From Vulcanimicrobiota bacterium (GTDB lineage: Bacteria > Vulcanimicrobiota > Vulcanimicrobiia > Vulcanimicrobiales > Vulcanimicrobiaceae), in contig JABCZE010000054.1 in NCBI GenBank assembly GCA_013289785.1, forward strand, positions 1 to 8,295: 8,295 bases of DNA. Reading direction: 5' to 3'. The notes under the pieces were generated by a model. That model saw nothing but the letters and a program-made list of their open reading frames with translations. It searched no databases and was not told the DNA's origin. The translations under genes were made by a program, and so were the position numbers. Each line of letters starts with the position of its first letter. The first letter of the stretch is position 1. Below, in pieces: positions 6,160 to 8,295 of the stretch.

Positions 6160-7145
6160 TAGTGGGGTGCGCCTCCTGTCGGACGGTCGAACCAAAGGTA
6201 TTGAAGGGCGACGGCAACCGTGGAGTAGCGTTGGCCGAAGCGGCCGCTCAACCAACGCGACCACGACGCTTTCGCCGATAAGCCCGAGCCCACCGGCTGC
6301 GAAAAGGTGAGCCCGTAGCGTGAGTTGGCCAGCGAATCGATCGCTCGGGCGCCGTTGACGCTGGTAGCACCGCCTGAATAGTAGTTTGCATCGACCGCCA
6401 ACCACTGGTTCTGGCGAAACGTATATCCGGAGTGAAACTGGAAAATGTCGAGCGGCGCTTGCTGCAACGTCTGACCGCCAATGTAGCCGGTGTTCTCACC
6501 GAAGATCCATCGGCCCGCGGAGACGTCGGCAAACCACTTTCCCATCGGCTGTTCCAGGCCAACTTCCGGTTTGATCGTCCAGCGATTCGAACCCGTATTG
6601 ATGAGTTCTGTCCGGTCGTACGTGCCCGTCGGCGCGATGACGGTCAGGGTGACCCCAAGCGACGTGCCGGGCTTGTGACGCGCGAACTCCACCGGCGTCA
6701 GCGCTCGGCCCAGGAGATTCACGCCGACACGGCCGCGGAAATCCGCGAATCCAAAGCGCGAGAATGCTTGCGGTTGACCGGAAGCGACCGCGCTGACATG
6801 ACCGCCGAGATAGGGAACGCTTACGGCCCAGTTCGCCGTGCGACTTCCGAGCCGGAATGTGTGGGTGAAACTAAAGGTTACTATATTGATCGACGGGCGC
6901 ACGTCGCTGAGCGGCAGCGAGGGGTCGAGGGGCACCGTCCCCGTCGAGTTCGACGCAGCTCCAACCGCGAAGTTTGAATCGACCGGTGCGGCAGAATAGG
7001 ACCGAGGCTCGAGTTCTTGGCCCATCGCCGGCTCGGCTCTTTCCGCTGAAACGATTGTCGCCCCCGCGCTAAGCCACAGCCCGGCCGCAAGGACGGTCCG
7101 GCATAGCTTCGAGCGCAAGGGATGTCCGGCGACGCTGGAATCCAC
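6159..7145 (-). CDS. Outer-membrane transporter-like barrel (Phenol_MetA_deg type)
   Basis: This 328-residue protein has a predicted Sec signal peptide: basic residues to 16, a hydrophobic stretch at 18-31 and a likely cut after V-S-A34. The mature part shows alternating hydrophobic/polar strands with aromatic girdle residues and no long helices, typical of a beta-barrel. It matches the 'transporter' family related to the meta-pathway phenol-degradation gene (PF13557) by its order of features: FSFTHTFRLGSRTANWAVSVPYLGG (91-115), the strand VTLTVIAPTGTYD (165-177) with P-T-G-x-Y, NRWTIKPEVG (187-196), and QFHSGYTFRQNQWLAVDANYYSGG (236-259). The C-terminus has the aromatic strand LQYLWF before a short tail. 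Members are annotated as outer-membrane proteins for hydrophobic compounds, mostly untested. The start is GTG with AAGG 10 bases upstream. It heads a two-gene unit with the OmdA-type gene. Confidence 0.82.
   Translation of the reverse strand: MDSSVAGHPLRSKLCRTVLAAGLWLSAGATIVSAERAEPAMGQELEPRSYSAAPVDSNFAVGAASNSTGTVPLDPSLPLSDVRPSINIVTFSFTHTFRLGSRTANWAVSVPYLGGHVSAVASGQPQAFSRFGFADFRGRVGVNLLGRALTPVEFARHKPGTSLGVTLTVIAPTGTYDRTELINTGSNRWTIKPEVGLEQPMGKWFADVSAGRWIFGENTGYIGGQTLQQAPLDIFQFHSGYTFRQNQWLAVDANYYSGGATSVNGARAIDSLANSRYGLTFSQPVGSGLSAKASWSRWLSGRFGQRYSTVAVALQYLWFDRPTGGAPH
6172..6177 (-). promoter_or_regulatory. Shine-Dalgarno for the OmdA-type gene
   Basis: AGGAGG on the minus strand lies inside the end of the barrel gene, 12 bases before the ATG at 6159. 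The spacing is long, but the match is perfect. It supports the start inside the TAATG overlap and re-initiation by ribosomes ending the barrel gene. Confidence 0.65.
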
Positions 7146-7238
7146 AGTGCGTCAGCCTTACGAGTGGCTGCCCGTGCATCCTTCGTTAACCTCGCACGTT
7201 ATCGCCTGATTAAGATCAACCGATCGTTTAAACTGAAG

Positions 7239-7267
7239 TTGCGACGGCTCAAGGATACGCTCTATGC
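7239..7267 (+). promoter_or_regulatory. Weak candidate sigma70 promoter for the sulfatase
   Basis: TTGCGA (7239-7244) and TATGCT (7262-7267) each match four of six consensus bases with a 17-base spacer. The -10 box overlaps the alternative start codon at 7264, so it can only serve the gene if translation begins at 7333. Confidence 0.2.
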
Positions 7268-7322
7268 TCGTCGTATTGCAGCAGCCTTACCGCCCAGCGA
7301 CCAACATTGCGTCGCATAATTT

Positions 7323-7327
7323 GGAGG
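7323..7327 (+). promoter_or_regulatory. Shine-Dalgarno for the sulfatase
   Basis: GGAGG lies 5 bases before the ATG at 7333. It competes with AAGGA at 7251-7255, which lies 8 bases before the in-frame ATG at 7264. Confidence 0.65.
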
Positions 7328-7332
7328 CCAAA

Positions 7333-8295
7333 ATGTCGAGTTCGAACGGTTCGCCGGATTCGCAGAAACTCGTGCAGCGTGAGGTGCTGCCGATCCCGGA
7401 CCAGCCTTACGCCGGTTTCGTCGCTTACGACGCGAAGGACCCCGATTCAAAGTTTCCGCCGATCGAGCCTCTGCGACCGCCCAATGGCGCTCCAAACGTG
7501 CTCATCGTGCTGATTGACGATGTCGGTTTTGGCGCGTCGAGCGTCTTCGGAGGGCCATGCCAGGCACCCACCGCCGAGCGCATTGCTAAGGACGGTCTGC
7601 GGTACACGCGCTTTCACACGACGGCTCTGTGCTCTCCATCGCGTGCTGCGTTATTAAGCGGACGCAATCACCACACGGTTGGGATGGGCGGGATCACGGA
7701 GATTGCGACCTCGGCGCCCGGCTACAATTCGATGCGCCCGAACTCGATGGCACCGCTCCCGGAAATTCTTCGGCTCAACGGATATTCCACCGCGCAGTTC
7801 GGCAAGTGCCATGAGGTGCCGGTGTGGGAAGCAAGCCCGGTCGGCCCGTTCGATCGCTGGCCGACGGGATCGGGCTTCGAGCACTTCTATGGTTTTGTTG
7901 CGGGTGAGACCAATCAATGGTATCCCGCGATTCACGAGGGCACGAAGGTTGTGGAGGCTTCGAAGACGCCCGAAGAGGGTTATCACTTCATGGAGGATAT
8001 GACGGACCGGGCGATCGCCTGGGTGCGCCAGCAGCGACTGCTCGCCGGCGATAAGCCGTTCTTCATGTATTTCGCGCCGGGCGCTACGCACGCGCCGCAC
8101 CACGTGCCCAAAGAGTGGGCGGACAAATACAAGGGCAAGTTCGATCAAGGCTGGGACAAATTGCGCGAAGAGACCTTCGCGCGTCAAAAACAACTCGGCG
8201 TGATTCCGCAGGACTGCGAGCTAACGGCGCGCCCGCAAGAGATTCCGGCTTGGGATTCCGAGACGCCGGAGTTCCAACGGGTACTCGCGCGCGAG
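7333..8295 (+). CDS. Cysteine-type arylsulfatase, partial (C-terminus beyond window)
   Basis: 321 codons are visible and the frame is open at the right edge. The sulfatase domain begins at about residue 53: APNVLIVLIDDVGFG gives the metal-binding pair Asp62-Asp63, and C100-S-P-S-R104 is the sulfatase signature in which Cys is converted to formylglycine. Further active-site positions are visible: the H-H of SGRNHH just after the signature, Lys158 and His160 in F-G-K-C-H, and His253 in A-T-H-A-P-H. The family hydrolyses sulfate esters. An N-terminal extension of about 50 residues (LPIPDQPYAGFVAYDAKDP...) precedes the domain and there is no signal peptide, as in large cytoplasmic arylsulfatases such as mycobacterial AtsD of nearly 800 residues, so much is probably missing. 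A formylglycine-generating enzyme is needed and is not seen here. I chose ATG 7333 for its GGAGG; ATG 7264 would add 23 residues. Confidence 0.92.
   Translation, partial: MSSSNGSPDSQKLVQREVLPIPDQPYAGFVAYDAKDPDSKFPPIEPLRPPNGAPNVLIVLIDDVGFGASSVFGGPCQAPTAERIAKDGLRYTRFHTTALCSPSRAALLSGRNHHTVGMGGITEIATSAPGYNSMRPNSMAPLPEILRLNGYSTAQFGKCHEVPVWEASPVGPFDRWPTGSGFEHFYGFVAGETNQWYPAIHEGTKVVEASKTPEEGYHFMEDMTDRAIAWVRQQRLLAGDKPFFMYFAPGATHAPHHVPKEWADKYKGKFDQGWDKLREETFARQKQLGVIPQDCELTARPQEIPAWDSETPEFQRVLARE

Larger units (their letters stand above)
7146..7332. other. Divergent intergenic region, AT-richer
   Basis: This 187-base gap lies between the barrel operon (minus) and the sulfatase gene (plus). Its middle (about 7195-7240) is clearly AT-richer than the flanks. 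It holds an inverted repeat TGAT-TAAG-ATCA at 7208-7219, CGATCG at 7221-7226 and GTTTAAAC at 7226-7233, which could be operator or promoter elements. The only plus-strand promoter candidate is listed separately. An in-frame upstream ATG for the sulfatase lies at 7264. Confidence 0.45.

Noticed and set aside
5680..6405. N-terminally extended 241-residue version of the OmdA-type protein
   Set aside because: The extra 82 residues are the barrel gene read in another frame, Arg-rich and unlike any domain. The ATG at 6159 has an AGGAGG and starts exactly at the DUF1905 domain.

Overview
The window is GC-rich bacterial chromosome with short intergenic gaps (11 to about 190 bases) and eight protein genes, two of them cut by the window ends. 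It suggests a diderm soil-type bacterium: there are several lipoproteins, one predicted outer-membrane barrel, and two proteins built from the Gloeobacter/Verrucomicrobia ('GloVer') repeat. Candidatus Eremiobacterota (WPS-2) or a similar poorly cultured lineage such as Acidobacteriota would fit, but this is an impression from protein style and not a placement. I see no rRNA, tRNA, CRISPR array, transposase, phage gene or toxin-antitoxin pair.

Layout. (1) 1-1023, minus: N-terminal part of a GloVer-repeat lipoprotein that runs off the left edge. (2) 1201-2211, plus: a lipoprotein with propeller-like repeats and a TTG start, followed 36 bases later by a zinc-less MDR oxidoreductase at 2248-3213, probably co-transcribed. 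(3) 3225-4580, minus: a complete GloVer lipoprotein with seven repeats, six carrying a close cysteine pair. (4) 4739-5656, plus: a small stand-alone protein of the squalene-cyclase/prenyltransferase alpha-toroid type. (5) 5680-7145, minus: a two-gene unit, an outer-membrane barrel of the phenol-degradation 'transporter' type followed by a DUF1905 + YdeI/OmdA protein, with overlapping TAATG stop/start. (6) 7333-8295, plus: N-terminal part of a large cysteine-type arylsulfatase that runs off the right edge.

Genes working together. The strongest functional link is the coupled barrel/OmdA pair. Three of the first four genes encode predicted lipoproteins with repeat or propeller architecture, so the left half looks like an envelope or surface region. 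The oxidoreductase, the cyclase-like toroid and the sulfatase have no evident shared pathway here. The sulfatase needs a formylglycine-generating enzyme, which is not in the window.

No clear new multi-gene system emerges. The items most worth following are the cysteine-laddered seven-repeat GloVer protein, the coupled barrel/OmdA pair and the orphan half-size cyclase.
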